Assembly: GCA_003342895.1 (NCBI GenBank) | Contig: PTFA01000092.1 | Coordinates: 2,401,832-2,465,831 of the forward strand | Source of the DNA: Casuarius casuarius | Lineage: Eukaryota; Chordata; Aves; Casuariiformes; Casuariidae | Direction of reading: 5' to 3' | DNA length: 64,000 nt | Shown here: piece by piece, positions 32,837-44,480 of the stretch | Numbering within the stretch: the stretch's first letter is position 1 | How the letters are laid out: each line of letters begins with the position of its first letter | Position numbers and translations under genes: made by a program | The notes under the pieces: model-generated | Databases searched by the model: none | What the model saw: only the letters and a program-made list of their open reading frames with translations | Told to the model about the DNA's origin: nothing

Positions 32837-33180
32837 GTAAGAGCTGAGCAGGCTGTTAAAGCTGCATGTGTGCAGGTATGCAGCAGAGACCAGACAAGCT
32901 GCTGGGTTTTTTTGGTTTTTGTTTTTTTTCCTCTAGAAACTCTGCTTTCATTGAGGCAAAGTAAAGGGGGAGAAAGAAAAATAAAACTCAGGGTGTTTCT
33001 AGTGACTAAGTTCATGAAAACCTCCAGGCTTGAGCATAAGCACTGCAGCAGTGGCAGGTGTGTTTGTAGACTCCAACATGAGACCTGTCTGATGACTCTC
33101 AAGGGATAGATAACTCTAAATGAGGACATGTAGGCCTTAGAGATGTCCCAAGTGTGGCTGCAGGAGGGACACAGCTGCAC

Positions 33181-33839
33181 AAACTACCGTGGCAGAGGCA
33201 ATGGTGCGGCAGGCAGTAGCAGAGTGTCTAGGTTGTGTCCTCAGCTGGTGTCCCACCCTGTTTGCTCTGCAGTAGGAAACACCGAAGTCTCTGGTAGTTG
33301 CCTTAAAGGTGATTTTGTGGGGAAGTTTTCAGGACAATCCTTGCCAGATATACAGCAAGCAGAGGCCAGAGAGCAGTAGGCTCTGTTCAGGCCTGTCTTC
33401 AAGCTCAGCTCTGCAAAACATCAAGGGAAGAGACCTGAAATAGCTCCTTTGCTTCTCAATCAATCAGTCAATCCCACATTCCCTTCCGAGCCGGCGTTGG
33501 CAGAGCAATATATAACTTGCTGGCAACAGTAAATACTGTCCAGGACTTCTCCACCTCCCCCAGTAAGAGGTCAGAAATGTGGCTGGAGCACTGAGTATCT
33601 GGGGAGAAGCATCTGCAGATGGGCTGGGGTTTAGTCTGTGCATGCACAAACCATCCCAAGATCACTCAGAGCTTGAGGAAAGCTGTGAATAACGGTGAAG
33701 GAAAGGGACAAAGGCCCGTAACGCGCTTCGCTCGCCTGCCTGGCCCCGCGCAAGGGCAGCCCCGGTGCCCAAGCGGCTGCCAGGGAGGAGGTCAGCAGGC
33801 AAAGGATTCCCATAAACTGGTGTCCTCTCAAGCACTCCA
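33181..33839. other. No gene seen; unique DNA
   Basis: Transition from the CpG-poor block to a CpG-containing patch near 33.72-33.78 kb. Contains CAATCAATCAGTCAATC around 33457-33473, a short four-base periodic run. No exon or repeat family recognised. Confidence 0.4.
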
Positions 33840-34290
33840 GCTAAAATTAATTGATAAAACATAATCGCTGTATCAATGCCTTTTTATCAAAGATAAAGTA
33901 CATTTCAAAGCTAATTTAGGCCTGCAGACAAATGGCTTAAAGAAGAGCTACTGTACTGAAAAATGTCCGTGTCATTTTTCCCCAAATCATAGTTTCAATG
34001 CACACAGCCTCGGCCTGACACTCTGAATTATGGCTTTTATTAAACATTAGTAATAGAGTGCACTTAAATCATGGTTTCCCTGTAAAAGAGAGATGTGTTC
34101 AACTCAGATCTGCACATTTTAATGCCATATTTCTTCCTTTTACTCTCCCCGCAAGATAAATTTACTTACTCCACAAAAATGTTTTGCTGAAAAGAATAAT
34201 TCATTCTTCAGTGTCCATCTAATGTACCTTGTGAGTAATGTGAAACGATGCAAAAATTACAATGCACCAGCCATGTTTGCAGTGTTTAGA
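33840..34290. promoter_or_regulatory. AT-rich candidate enhancer with ONECUT/GATA-type sites
   Basis: Dense unique motifs: ATTAATTGATAAAAC, ATAATCG, ATCAAT (33872-33877), TTATCAAAGATAAAG with paired GATA-type cores, then TTTTATTAAACATTAGTAATAG further on. No repeat signature. It ends about 110 bases before the candidate exon at 34399. Motif content suggests a developmental enhancer; conservation is untested. Confidence 0.45.
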
Positions 34291-34398
34291 TGCCTTGGAG
34301 TCAGAGGTTATGCACACACACTATTGAAATTAGATTTAACAACTATCATCTTTTACAATGTTGCCTTGATGATTTTTCTCTTTTTCTTCCTTTTATAG

Positions 34399-34473
34399 CT
34401 TTGATCGGATGCCTCCTGAATACATTGCTGGTTACAGGCCCCAGAATCTGCTGGTCTCAAAGCCTTGCCCAAG
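34399..34473 (+). ncRNA. Candidate 75-base exon with strong splice signals
   Basis: A long pyrimidine tract (TTTTTCTCTTTTTCTTCC) and TTTTATAG end at 34398, and CCCAAG|GTAAGAG gives an almost ideal donor at 34474. The 75 bases are open in two plus frames for 24 codons, but neither resembles a protein I know, so a non-coding RNA exon is likelier than coding. It is the best splice-framed segment in the window. Chance remains a real alternative because only short motifs are involved. Confidence 0.35.
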
Positions 34474-34479
34474 GTAAGA

Positions 34480-37199
34480 GCCAGATTTCCAAGATTAAGT
34501 GAGAATGTTTGTAGCCACAGTTTGCCCTTGTGGGCAGAATTCAGGACATCTGATTGGTGACCTGCAGGCCTGAAGTCTGCCCCATATGGTGTCATTCTCC
34601 ATGTGGTATCGGGGAGAGTTAGGTCTGACCGTGGTATGATGGTAGCCGGAAAACCACGGCACAGGGGAGCAAGCTGCATTTTTCCATGTCACACGGCAGG
34701 GTCTGTAGAGGAGCTGGAGATCGGGATGGTGACCCCACGTTGACATCAGGGCCCTGTACAACAAATTGTATTTTCTCTATGAGTAAATCAAAAAATAGGT
34801 AGCAAGGTAACCATGCAAATGGCATCCACTCTTTCATCTTCTGGCAACCCTGGTGGATCAAGTGCCAGAAAAGCAGCCTGATTTGGACATGGCAGAGAAC
34901 GAGATCTCAGCCTGTAAACTCTTACCTTCTATCCCTATGGCGTGTAGTGAGCCCAGTCGTGCTGCTCAGCCCTGTGCGGCCACATGTGGACAAGGGATCC
35001 TTGGCCTTGGCGTCAGAGCTGGCTCGTGCCTGGGGGTTTGGATCGTGGGCCTGTCAACCCCAGGCTGCTTGCAAAGTGAGAGCAAATCCGTGCCCTTCGT
35101 TTAACTGACCACCGTGAGGAGGAGTCCCGGGAAAGGTCCCTGTCCTTAGCGTAGGCTTGGCAGGGAGCATTGTCCAAGCCCGTATGACCATCCTCAACAC
35201 GAGGCAAGCAGGACCAAGGGCTCCCACCCTAGTACCCTTGGAGGCATTGGCGCTGTGTCGGGCGAGAGCAGCTCTTCCTTCGGCTCTTAACCAAACCGCT
35301 GGTCCAGCCTTCCCCTCTAGGTACAGAAACACACGAGCAGAGCCAGCCCCTGCAAGACGACCTTTATTTAAAGGACAGAAACCATAACATTGATTCAATG
35401 TCCCTGTGCCGGGAGCTCTGCATCGAAGCTGCATTGCAGTGTCAGCACCGGGAATGATCCCAGCTACAGCCAGTACCTCAATCCACCACGACCTACTGAC
35501 CCGTGCGTGAGCACGGTGCCAGCATGGTTGCATTGATACTTGAGCAATGTGACCGATATTGATATTATACAGCACCTATAGATATTGGGCTTGTGGATTT
35601 GCTGAAAATACTAGTGCTGTTAACTTAGCCTGGAGTTTAACAGGGCAATTTGGTAAGCAGTGCAAATCTTTTGCTTTACGTGTTGGTAGCATGGTCCACG
35701 CATTAACTCGTCCTCCAAAACTACCCTGACATGGGTGAGCAAAGAAGTGTCACTCTCTTTTCCCAGCTCCTGGGCCTTGGAGGCCAGGAGCTAACCCAGT
35801 TCCCAGCAGAGCTCCCATGGGACTCCCCAGCTCACACCAGCTGGGCTGTAACTCTCACCAAGACACCGCAGGAAGGTTTATGCCTTAGGATTTGTTTTGC
35901 ATTGGCACCTGGGACACCCAGTGGGGTTGCCACCCCATCATACCCAGCCTCTAGGAAAATCAGTCTTGTGGATTCTTTGTAAGAAAGAGATAAAAATGTG
36001 GCTAAGAGATGCAACTTCATATATACTACGTGGTGCCTTAGCCATGTGAAATTTCTAATGGAGTCCTTATTGGCCCTGGTGACGGTTCAAAGGCTCTCGG
36101 AAAAGAGTTGCCTGTGTTAGCTGCTCTACACAGAGTCCCCAAAGAGATTGTAAAAGGCTCCTGGATCCAACCTGCTGAGCTGAAGTCTGGTGGATTGTTA
36201 TTAAGACATAAAATTATTGCTGTGCTATTGCTGTTGGTAGCTGAGAGCAGGAAAATCACTGGACAACGGACATTGGCAGTGACTTCCTCAGTAGCTTGGT
36301 GGCTTTGGCTGTCTTCATTACAGTCCTTTCCAATGAATTTCAGTTCCATTCAAATGTCCTCTTGAAGAGTATAAATGCTTCCAAAAAGAGGTGGAAAAAC
36401 CTTCAGCACATTAGCTAATAGCACACCAGAGGAAGTGCCTGGCTGCTACTGTAACCTCAGTAGGCATCTTTACATGGGAGGACGTAAACTGTCTCTGAAT
36501 TATTTATTGAATTGAACCAAAGACATCAAATTGGACAATTAACCTTGAAAACTTAAATTAAGAACCATAAAAGAAGCATCTCCTGAAAAACATGTCCTTA
36601 ATAAAAGTCAGAAGAACAAAATGTAGCAGGCTATGCCATGGTTCGTTGCAGGAGTCGGACTGATTCTGGGCACTTGGGTGTGTTTGTTCCCACGGAGAGA
36701 TTAGTGCTAGAGGTAATTTGGCAGTAACACGGCAATTTGGAGAGTGGGGCAGAAGCCTCCTTGGGGAAGCGTCCTCCTCTGAAGGATGCTCCATCGCCCT
36801 GGCTCCAGAGGGAGCTTAGGAAGGCTGAAGCCTCCGGCACAAATCTGTGCCTAAGCTGAACAGCCCCAAACCCCAGATACTTTACAGCCCCCAGAAACCG
36901 TAGTTTCTGATTGCCTCAGCTTCCCCCGCAGTGAGGAAGGGAAGATAACGCAGGCAGGTTGGGATAGTGAAGGAGCTGGAGGCTGTGAGGTGTCTATAGG
37001 CCCTTCTCTAGCACCATCAGGGCAGGCAGTTGTGCAGAAGAGACCAAGCACTGGGGTTCTTGCTGGAAACTCCCTGTGTTTCAGTTTGGAAGCAAAAGGG
37101 AGATTTTTCTTCCCTTCACTCCACTTTGGATCAGCCCCCGCTCCCTCTCGGTGCCTGTTACACTGCGTTCCTCCGCCACTGCTAAATGATGGAAGCTGC
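34480..37199. other. No gene seen; unique DNA
   Basis: Balanced DNA with modest CpG and overlapping open frames up to 173 codons (35575 down to 35054). None carries a recognisable domain or splice context. No repeat family, island or dense motif cluster identified. Confidence 0.45.
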
Positions 37200-37790
37200 A
37201 GAAGGCTTAAGCAATTTATTCTGTTTAATTTCCTCCACAAAGGTGTTTTATCCTCACTAATAAAAAGAGTGGAACTTGGTCATTTCTAAAATATTGTCCC
37301 TTCTAAATCTTTATGGCTCAAAGTGGACTGAGATCATTAGAAGTTACTTTATGTGCAGCTCTATCAGCTCCAAAGGGCTATCTCAGTCACTTCATGCTTG
37401 CTGAGAGCAGATCCCATTTCCCAGAGGCAAAAGGACAATACTTAATCACCTCCTCGCTTGTTAGGTGTTTTAACAAGTTGTATTAGGCTTCATCAGTTGG
37501 AGCTTTCGTGCCAGATTAAAAATGATAGTTCACTTCTCCGTTATTATAGGACATCATTTGTTTTCTTTTATTCTGCTGGGCATTCGCATGCCACTGTAAT
37601 TTCACATGAAAATATATGACTGATGTCACCCAGAAGTAATTAGGTTTTAAAAGCCTTGATTGCAATAGACACGAGCGTTACGGCTTTATGGTGCCAGTGC
37701 ATTGCCATCCATTTTATAGCTGTTGATTCTGCAAGTATTTCATAGATCTGTCAATAGGAATAAGTTAGCTGATGTTGACTGGAGCTGTTA
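37200..37790. promoter_or_regulatory. AT-rich candidate conserved block
   Basis: A long unique AT-rich stretch with CTTAATCACC, CAGATTAAAAATGATAG, GTAATTAGG, TTGATTGCAATAG, GCTTTATGGTGCC and ATCTGTCAATAGG. It also has TGATGTCACCC, a CRE-like element. No repeat signature and no long frame. This is among the longest AT-rich blocks in the window and a good enhancer candidate; the function is inferred. Confidence 0.45.
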
Positions 37791-38410
37791 ATCAGAAGGA
37801 AGCAGTATATACATCCTTATGTCGGTGCTCAGATTTTGATAGTGCAGTAAGAGCCTCCCCGCCCAACTTTGCAACACTCTGGAGTGGCTTCATCTCATCA
37901 CCAAAACATGAGAATCACGGGGAGACATTGGGTTCCTTCAGGGTTGCAGACAAGTTGCTTCAAGGTGGTGTGTTCCTTTTCCCAGTAGCAAAGATCTATT
38001 CTCCACTGCTCATTTGAATATTTGATGTTGTATGTAAATATTGTACTTTAATGCACGGGGAAAAAAACGCATTTGATTGTTTCAGCCTTCAAATAGTATT
38101 TTTATTTGGATTCATCAGTATATTGAGATTCCAGTAAGAGAGGGATGTAGTTGTCACCTCCTTGGTGTGCTGTTTAGACAAAGTTGGTCAGAGCAAAGAG
38201 CTTTTGGACTCACAGCTCTTTCCACTGGGCTGCATTTACATTTCAAATCTTCAACTCCAGTTGTGTGGAGTTAGGCCAGTAATGTTAAAAGGCATTTCTG
38301 CTAAAATTGTGCAAATTTAGGAAACGTTCTGATGTGGTAATCAGCCCGGAAATGGAAAAAGGCAGAGAGGGGCGATCCCAAACCCACCACAGTTGAACAC
38401 GCAGCAGCAT
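37791..38410. other. No gene seen; AT-moderate unique DNA
   Basis: Continues AT-moderate with TAATGC and CAGTATATTGAGATTCC motifs, no clear cluster. Nothing gene-like. Confidence 0.4.
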
Positions 38411-38443
38411 CTCATTGATCTCAATGGGGCCAGGAATTTGCCC
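38411..38443. repeat. Ancient sauropsid repeat relic (CATTGACTTCAATGGG type)
   Basis: CTCATTGATCTCAATGGGGC followed by CAGGAATTTGCCC is close to the palindrome core CATTGACTTCAATGGG plus its CAGGATTT-GGCCC tail, as I recall it from sauropsid interspersed repeats. Short and decayed. Confidence 0.45.
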
Positions 38444-41400
38444 AAGCAACCAAATGCTCGTTTGGATCTTGGAAAGGCCACGGAGCTCGGGGAGGGAAAA
38501 AAAGATAGGTTTATTTAGGAGAGTTTGTGTACAGCCAAGTGGTCTGAACTATTTCATAAAGTGATCAGAAACCTTAGGTTTTGTCATGAGAATTGCAGTA
38601 AAAAGAATACTTGTCTCAGATTGCTAGTTTCATTCAGTGATCTCCCATGTTTCCTGATGTTTTCCGCCAGGATCATGGCCATGCCAAGTCACTGAGGGCA
38701 TCCAGAGACCAGCAAGGTCTTTTGCTTCTGCCACTGGGAAGTGATGGCCAGGATCAGACCTCAGTCCCCTCTGGGATCCTGGGTGGGATTTAATGTGTGT
38801 CAGGACACGGACCTGAGGGACACACGCTGGCTGGATCTGAGGGAGCTGTGCTGACAGGGGAACAAGCCAGTGTGACATATAGTCCTGGGCTGCATCTCAA
38901 AGGCTTTCACTTTCCTGTATGAGACCTTTCTTTGCTACTTGCTGGGCAGCTGGTGCTGGTCACCGCTTTGGGGCCAGCACAGCCCTGCTAACTCTGCAGG
39001 TGGCCCCCATGAAATGGATGTGCTGGGACCTATCCCAGTACATCAGAACCTAATTTCTCCCTGGTTACAAAACCTTTTAATCAAATCCTGGGCGAATGTC
39101 CCAGGTAGCAGAAGTGGACTCTGCTGTGCCAAGAACAGAGAGTCCGTTCCAGAGCGGAGGACCTTCTCCCACCCAACTCCAAAACACATCAGTCTGCTAC
39201 AGCTGCAGAAAACTTTAGAAAGAAGAGTTCAGCAAAGCGTGGAAAGGTGGAGCTCTGCTCTGGAGTTGTGGCATCGTTGCCTTCCCAAAGCATCGTGTCT
39301 TTCCAGCTCGAGCCCAGTGAGACACTGGGATGAAGTTTGCCCCTTCAGGTCCCAACTTCTGTGCCTTAAAGAGAGGAGTGAGAAGGCTTCTGTGGGCAGG
39401 AACAGGCAGCCATCTTAAGCCAGTTTCCAGGTCTGCTCGTTATTTATTGAAAGGGACTTTTCCTGCCTCATTGCTTTTCCAAAAGGGGTTCTGACTTCCT
39501 TGTAATTTGTAGTGATTTGGTGGGTCCCATGGGTGCCATTACGCGGGGAGGGCGTCCCCTGGCTTCTCCACCCTAAGTGCTGCATCTGTCTTTTCTCTGC
39601 TGAGAGCCTCTGGAGACTCTTTCGCTTGACTCCCGTTTAAAATAAGGGCTGGTTTACACTTTCCTTTTTCTCCTCCCTACCCCAGAAGAATATTCTAGAC
39701 AGCAAACACAGGAAGAAAAAGGTTGAATTGCCAGCAGATAAGCCCAATTTCACTTGACCCCTGAGCTTTATCAGTCATTCTTAACAATGGGATGTATTCT
39801 TATCTCGGCACACCACTTAACACCCATTAATGCTTTGGGGCGTTAGTCCAGCTCTGCAAGATACCCACATAAGGATTTATTTAAAACTCTAAGATGCAGG
39901 GCTGATGGGGATGACTGGCTTTAGCAGCCGCAGTCCAAAGCACAGGACTGTTCTGGCCCTGGTCTGCTCTGGTCGTTGTAAAGCTTTAACCCAGGGGATT
40001 AGGACCTCTAAAAAAAGTCTCTTAGAGCAGATTCACAGCTGGTTTGAAGTGGTAAAGCTCCTCCATACTGGTGCCTACTGGTACCACATCCCTTACTGAG
40101 GGATGTCAAGATCGCTCCATGAAGGCAGTGAAGTGATGGTTTCGGCTCCTCAGGGAATGTGAATTCATCTAGGTTCCTCAGCTGATGGTTGCAAAGATCT
40201 GCATGAGAGCAGGGTCTGGACCCAGCTCTTCACTGAGCCTAGAGACAAATCCTGCCTTTGGATGCAGGCATGCCTGACTCCCACAGCCAATTCTGGAGCT
40301 TTGGGCTGGGGAATTTGGGGTTTCTTCCATTTCTCTTAATCAGAGTTTGTCTCCTCCTGAAGCCCTTGAATGGCTTCAGAATCCAGGACATATTAAAAAG
40401 GAAAGCTAAAATTTAATTGTCCCGGAACATCTTAGAACTTGATTAAATGAAATGTTGCTTTGAAATGCCTTTGTTGAGAAAACTCTGGGCAAAACTCTGG
40501 GACAGCTAAGTCAGACGCACGGATTTTTCAATCAGGTACAAATGTGTTTGTCAGTACCGGAGTTTCAGAATTTCGGTGCAAGTTTGAAATTTTGACTTTC
40601 TCTCTAAGTTTTGTTTCTGCTATAAAATCGAGTAGTTTTCCCACATCCCTAAGGGATATGGAAATCCCTGAGATTCGCTGGCAGTTTGTCTTCAGTGAGG
40701 CAGAGTGGATGAGGAGACTCGAGCGCTTTAGGAGGCTGTCACAGGGATAAAGCACCTTCCTCGTTCACAGCTGGAAAAGGAAAGGTCCTGGGGGCAGAGT
40801 TGTTTTGTTTGGTTTGATTCTTCATTTCCTACATTTTAAGGTCAGAAAGCATATGATCATACAATCTAAGTACCTTTATAAGACATTTTCTCTGAATTTT
40901 GCCTTGTAACTCTAATGAGGGGCATTTTGTGATCCTTAAGAGACTTGTTTCCTAGGGTATAATCTGTCTTTAACTGGTTTGCTGGTTTTTTGGCAAGAAA
41001 ACAGTTTATATGGAAAGGAAATATGTTCCCAGCAGCACCTTTGCAGACCTAGCTCTCACCTCCTCTCCATCAGTTCACTTTGCTCACCAGTATGCCAGGA
41101 TTTACAATACAGCTATTTTCAGTATTTCTGATGTCCTACAGCATAAGACACCCAGCTTGATTCCCACCACCATCTGGGCAGATGCAGCCACCCTGAAAAG
41201 ACCCTTCCTGGAGAAGGCTGGTGTTACCCGCGAGAGCTGCAGCGTGTGTCCGAACGGTGCTCCCAGGCTAACAGCAGAATTTACTGCCTTCTTGTCTACT
41301 CAAGGGAACAGCAGAAAAGTTGGCTTATACCACTGAAAAGGAAAAATTAAACGGTGAAAGTAAAAGGAATCATTTTCCTTATTGATTCTGTTGGAGAAGC

Positions 41401-42090
41401 AGAGTCAGAGTTGCAGGAATGAGCTCATCTCTGCTCCTTCTGCTTTTGTCTCAAACAACTTGATCCCAGCTACTGATCAAAAAAATTTGGAACAATTTTT
41501 TTGCCAGCATACTGGAAGTCCTTTCTCTCAATGCTACCCCCTTCCTTTTTTAGCCTGTCCTTAAGCTTCTCATGGATTTTGATTGAATGCAACATCCCAC
41601 TTCAGCAAAGTGTGTTTTCTTTCCAAAACGCTTCTAGCCCTGATTCATAACTGGTAGGGAAAAATAAGCTATGGAATGAAATGTGCTGGGGAGGGTTAAG
41701 CAAATATTTAGGAGTAAAGCAGCTGGTAAATCTCTAATGAATGGCTGTACATAGAGCTAACACATAATTCCCTGCATGCCTACCAGAAGGGTCTCATCCC
41801 CCTCCTCTCCTGACTCCTCAGGACACCGTGGGAGTTGGGGCTGCACCGCGTGGAGCGGAGGGAGATGACGGTTTTGAGCTTCAAGGTATCCATCGGCCTT
41901 CCCAGCCTCCGGAACAAGAAGGTTGGTCATTATTTTCTCCAGATTAGTTTCTCCTACTCTGGTTTTAAGGACACATTGTTCCACAGGGGGATATGGGTCA
42001 CGCACGTTTGGAAGGACAAAGTGATCGTGCTTAGCGGATGTCATCACTGCTAGATATGCCCATGCACTCCCATTTCTTCCTCTCTGCACA
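38444..42090. other. No gene seen; unique DNA
   Basis: Balanced DNA with open frames up to 159 codons (38939-39418 plus) that have no recognisable domain. TTTCAGAATTTCGG-type sequence near 40.56 kb and AT-moderate DNA near 40.8 kb do not reach the threshold for a call. No repeats or islands. Confidence 0.45.
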
Positions 42091-42099
42091 CAAGAGCTT

Positions 42100-42480
42100 A
42101 ATAAAATCCCACATATGCTATAAAGAATCCCATTTTCCTCTTTACTTTAGTAACACTTTAAAATAATGGTACATTGATACTGCATTACAAAGCAATTCCC
42201 TCGGATGGATCCATGGCATACTCATTATTAATATCAAGTGAGTTCACAGTGATTTATGTTATCATGGTGATTTTGCATCTTGTTTATTACCTTCCAGAGA
42301 TCACTTTGCAGTGATTTTTAAGGTAGCACAGAAATTACCATGTGAACTGTCTTCTAAATCAATGCAGCCTTTTCCTGCCCGATAATAAAGCTCTCTTATG
42401 CTTTTCAATGAGCAGATATTAGTTAATGCTTAATTAGTTAATGCTTACTGCGGAGGGGCATGTACTAAGCACAGGAGAGT
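42100..42480. promoter_or_regulatory. AT-rich candidate enhancer with tandem 15-bp homeodomain unit
   Basis: Unique AT-rich sequence with CTCATTATTAATATCAAG, GTGATTTATGTTATCATGG and CAGTGATTTTTAAGG. It ends with a perfect tandem duplication of a 15-bp unit (42418-42447), which places two copies of an ATTAGTTAAT motif one and a half helical turns apart. No repeat family. Homeodomain or POU-factor binding is inferred. Confidence 0.48.
42418..42447 (+). repeat. Perfect tandem duplication of ATTAGTTAATGCTTA
   Basis: Two identical 15-base units lie head to tail at 42418-42432 and 42433-42447, creating TTAATTAG at the junction region. Not a microsatellite by unit length. It sits inside an AT-rich candidate enhancer. 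Confidence 0.95.
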
Positions 42481-43679
42481 CAACACCATTAATAAAACTC
42501 TTGGAGTAAAAATAAATCAGGAGATAAAATGAGGTGGAGGCTGAGGGATGAAACATTCACCTCTGGTATTGCCTCGAGGAGGAGCAGGACTCGTGCTGTG
42601 AGATTTTAGGTGCCCTCGTTGTGAATGCTCTGCAGGCAGCAATGACTCGCTGGCTCTCCTCCCATGGGGCAAAAATTGCTGAAGTGACCACGCACCGCAG
42701 TGTGGCCCTGCCTGTGTCCGTTTGTCGCTGAACGGAGCTGCTAACCCCCCTACTCCGTGTTGCGATGGCTTTTTGCTCTGCATCAAGGATCAGTGCTTTG
42801 CACTTGTGTTTCCGAGCCCATCTGCCTCTCTCTACCGCGATAGCTGCTCCTGTCCATCGCTGCTTAGAAACTCTCAACAGGTCTGAGTGATTTCCCTGCA
42901 CCACGGGACTACCGTCTGAGAGTCTCTGTATCGATTCCTAACACAACATCCCATTGATTTGCAAGTATTGAACTGTAATTTGCCCTGGAAGTTTTGCGCT
43001 GGGGGCCGTACGAATGCCTCGGCGGTGACGGAGCTGGGCAGGCGTTGCCTCTGGTTGCACATCGCATCCCACGGGGCGGCTGGTGAGTGCATCCGCTACG
43101 GGTCGGGATGCAGATGTCCTGGACGCGCGCGCTGCTCCGACAGCCGCGTGGCCGAGCGGAGGAGGGATGTGCTCGCCACGAGCTGGGCTAGGTCAGAGCC
43201 AGACTTCTCCTTCCCAGCGCAATGCATCCATCCTCCAAAGCCTTCTCTCTGCAGAGACAAGCCCCCTTCTCCTGCCGTCCTGGGGCTCAGGAAGGGGTGT
43301 CCAGCAGCGGCTTTGGCACAACTAAATGGCAGCTACGGCTGTGTGCGAAAAGATACCCAGGTAGGATGACAAAAATCTGGCAGCACCTGGGTGCACGGCA
43401 GTGTCGAGGCGCAGGCTGGGCTTGGCCACCTCGCGCCCGTCCCCTCGGGTTGGGCTTCCCAGGCGGCCGCCTGCGCCGCAGCTGCGCCTACCCGAGGCTG
43501 ACTTACAGCAGACGCTTTGAGGCTGATTTACCAAAACATGCTGAACTCGCAGAATCTAGCCGTGGCAATAAACACGCTGGGTAATCTGAAAAACGGGATG
43601 CTCGAACGTGAGCAATACTCAACAAAGAGCGTGCTCTAACTCTCGGCTGACACCGGTGTTATTTCCACTTCTGAGGAGC
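42481..43679. other. No gene seen; CpG-rich patch in unique DNA
   Basis: CpG density rises at about 43.06-43.5 kb. CTG|GTGAGTGC at 43083 is a plausible donor sequence, but no promoter or acceptor frames an exon. Open frames up to 136 codons look like composition artefacts. Confidence 0.4.
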
Positions 43680-44480
43680 TTTTAGTTCCCCAGGGGAGTT
43701 GCATATAAAATAGATCATTTCAGCGTTACTTCATAATGCATTCTTATCGCTGATACATTGTGTAAATAAAACGAAACATTAATAAAAATGGCTGGTATAC
43801 ACCTCTGGCTCCAGTTTTAATACTTACAGGGAAAAAATTCCTGGAATTGATGCTAACAAATTTCACAAATAAGGCACTAAGAAAATTTTAGCATTCTAGG
43901 AGAAGGTAGCCACATGGCCGAATAAATCCTCGTCCTTAGACCAACTAGTTATTGTCTATAACACCCATAAAACACCTCTCGCAGAAGCCCCTTCCTGATG
44001 AAATAAGCTATCAATCTCTGCTGCATTACTATTCATTTTCCATGTGTGCTCAGAACAAGTGTCATTCAAGGCATTACAGTTCTCTCAAACTATATTAAAA
44101 TACATAGTCTGATGTTATATCTTTTCGAGCCTCTCTGTTCATAAATTGTTGCCGCTGATTGGAACATAAAACATATTTTATAACACCATAAAGCCCCAGC
44201 AGATACAAGATCACTCATGTTTGTCTTTATGGCTCAATGTGTAGGACTTCTGGAAGGGAAAGCGTTGTGTATTTCACAGCCGAAGCAGTGAGGGCCTTGT
44301 CGAGAGGAAATCTCCGACAATTCAATAAAACGTGATTACCATACTCCTTGATGACTGAAACACTGCTGTGCGCAGAGCCCTGAACCCTCAGCTTATAGCC
44401 TGTAAATGGATGAGTTTTCCTAATAAATCAGCTTTGTTTAGGAGTATGGTTATTCCACCCAATGCTTGACTATAAAAGTT
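43680..44480. promoter_or_regulatory. Long AT-rich candidate conserved block with CATAAA/TTTATGG sites
   Basis: About 800 bases of unique AT-rich DNA. CCATAAAAC, TTCATAAATTG, CATAAAACATATTTTATAA, CACCATAAAG and CTTTATGGC are repeated variants of the site preferred by CDX and posterior HOX proteins. ATTAATAAAAATGG and CTCATGTTTG motifs add to the cluster. It is the largest such block in the window and contains no repeat signature or frame. A caudal/HOX-responsive enhancer is a reasonable but untested guess. Confidence 0.48.

Larger units (their letters stand above)
32221..33180. other. CpG-depleted block, possibly an old insertion
   Basis: I count only three CpG dinucleotides in 960 bases, while flanking kilobases hold many more. 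The text is TG/CA-rich, as methylated decaying DNA becomes. It contains an ancient repeat relic at its start, a poly-T/pyrimidine stretch near 32906-32935 and an AATAAAA signal near 32979. An old transposon or retroviral LTR is possible, but I recognise no protein fragment and no terminal repeats. Confidence 0.45.
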
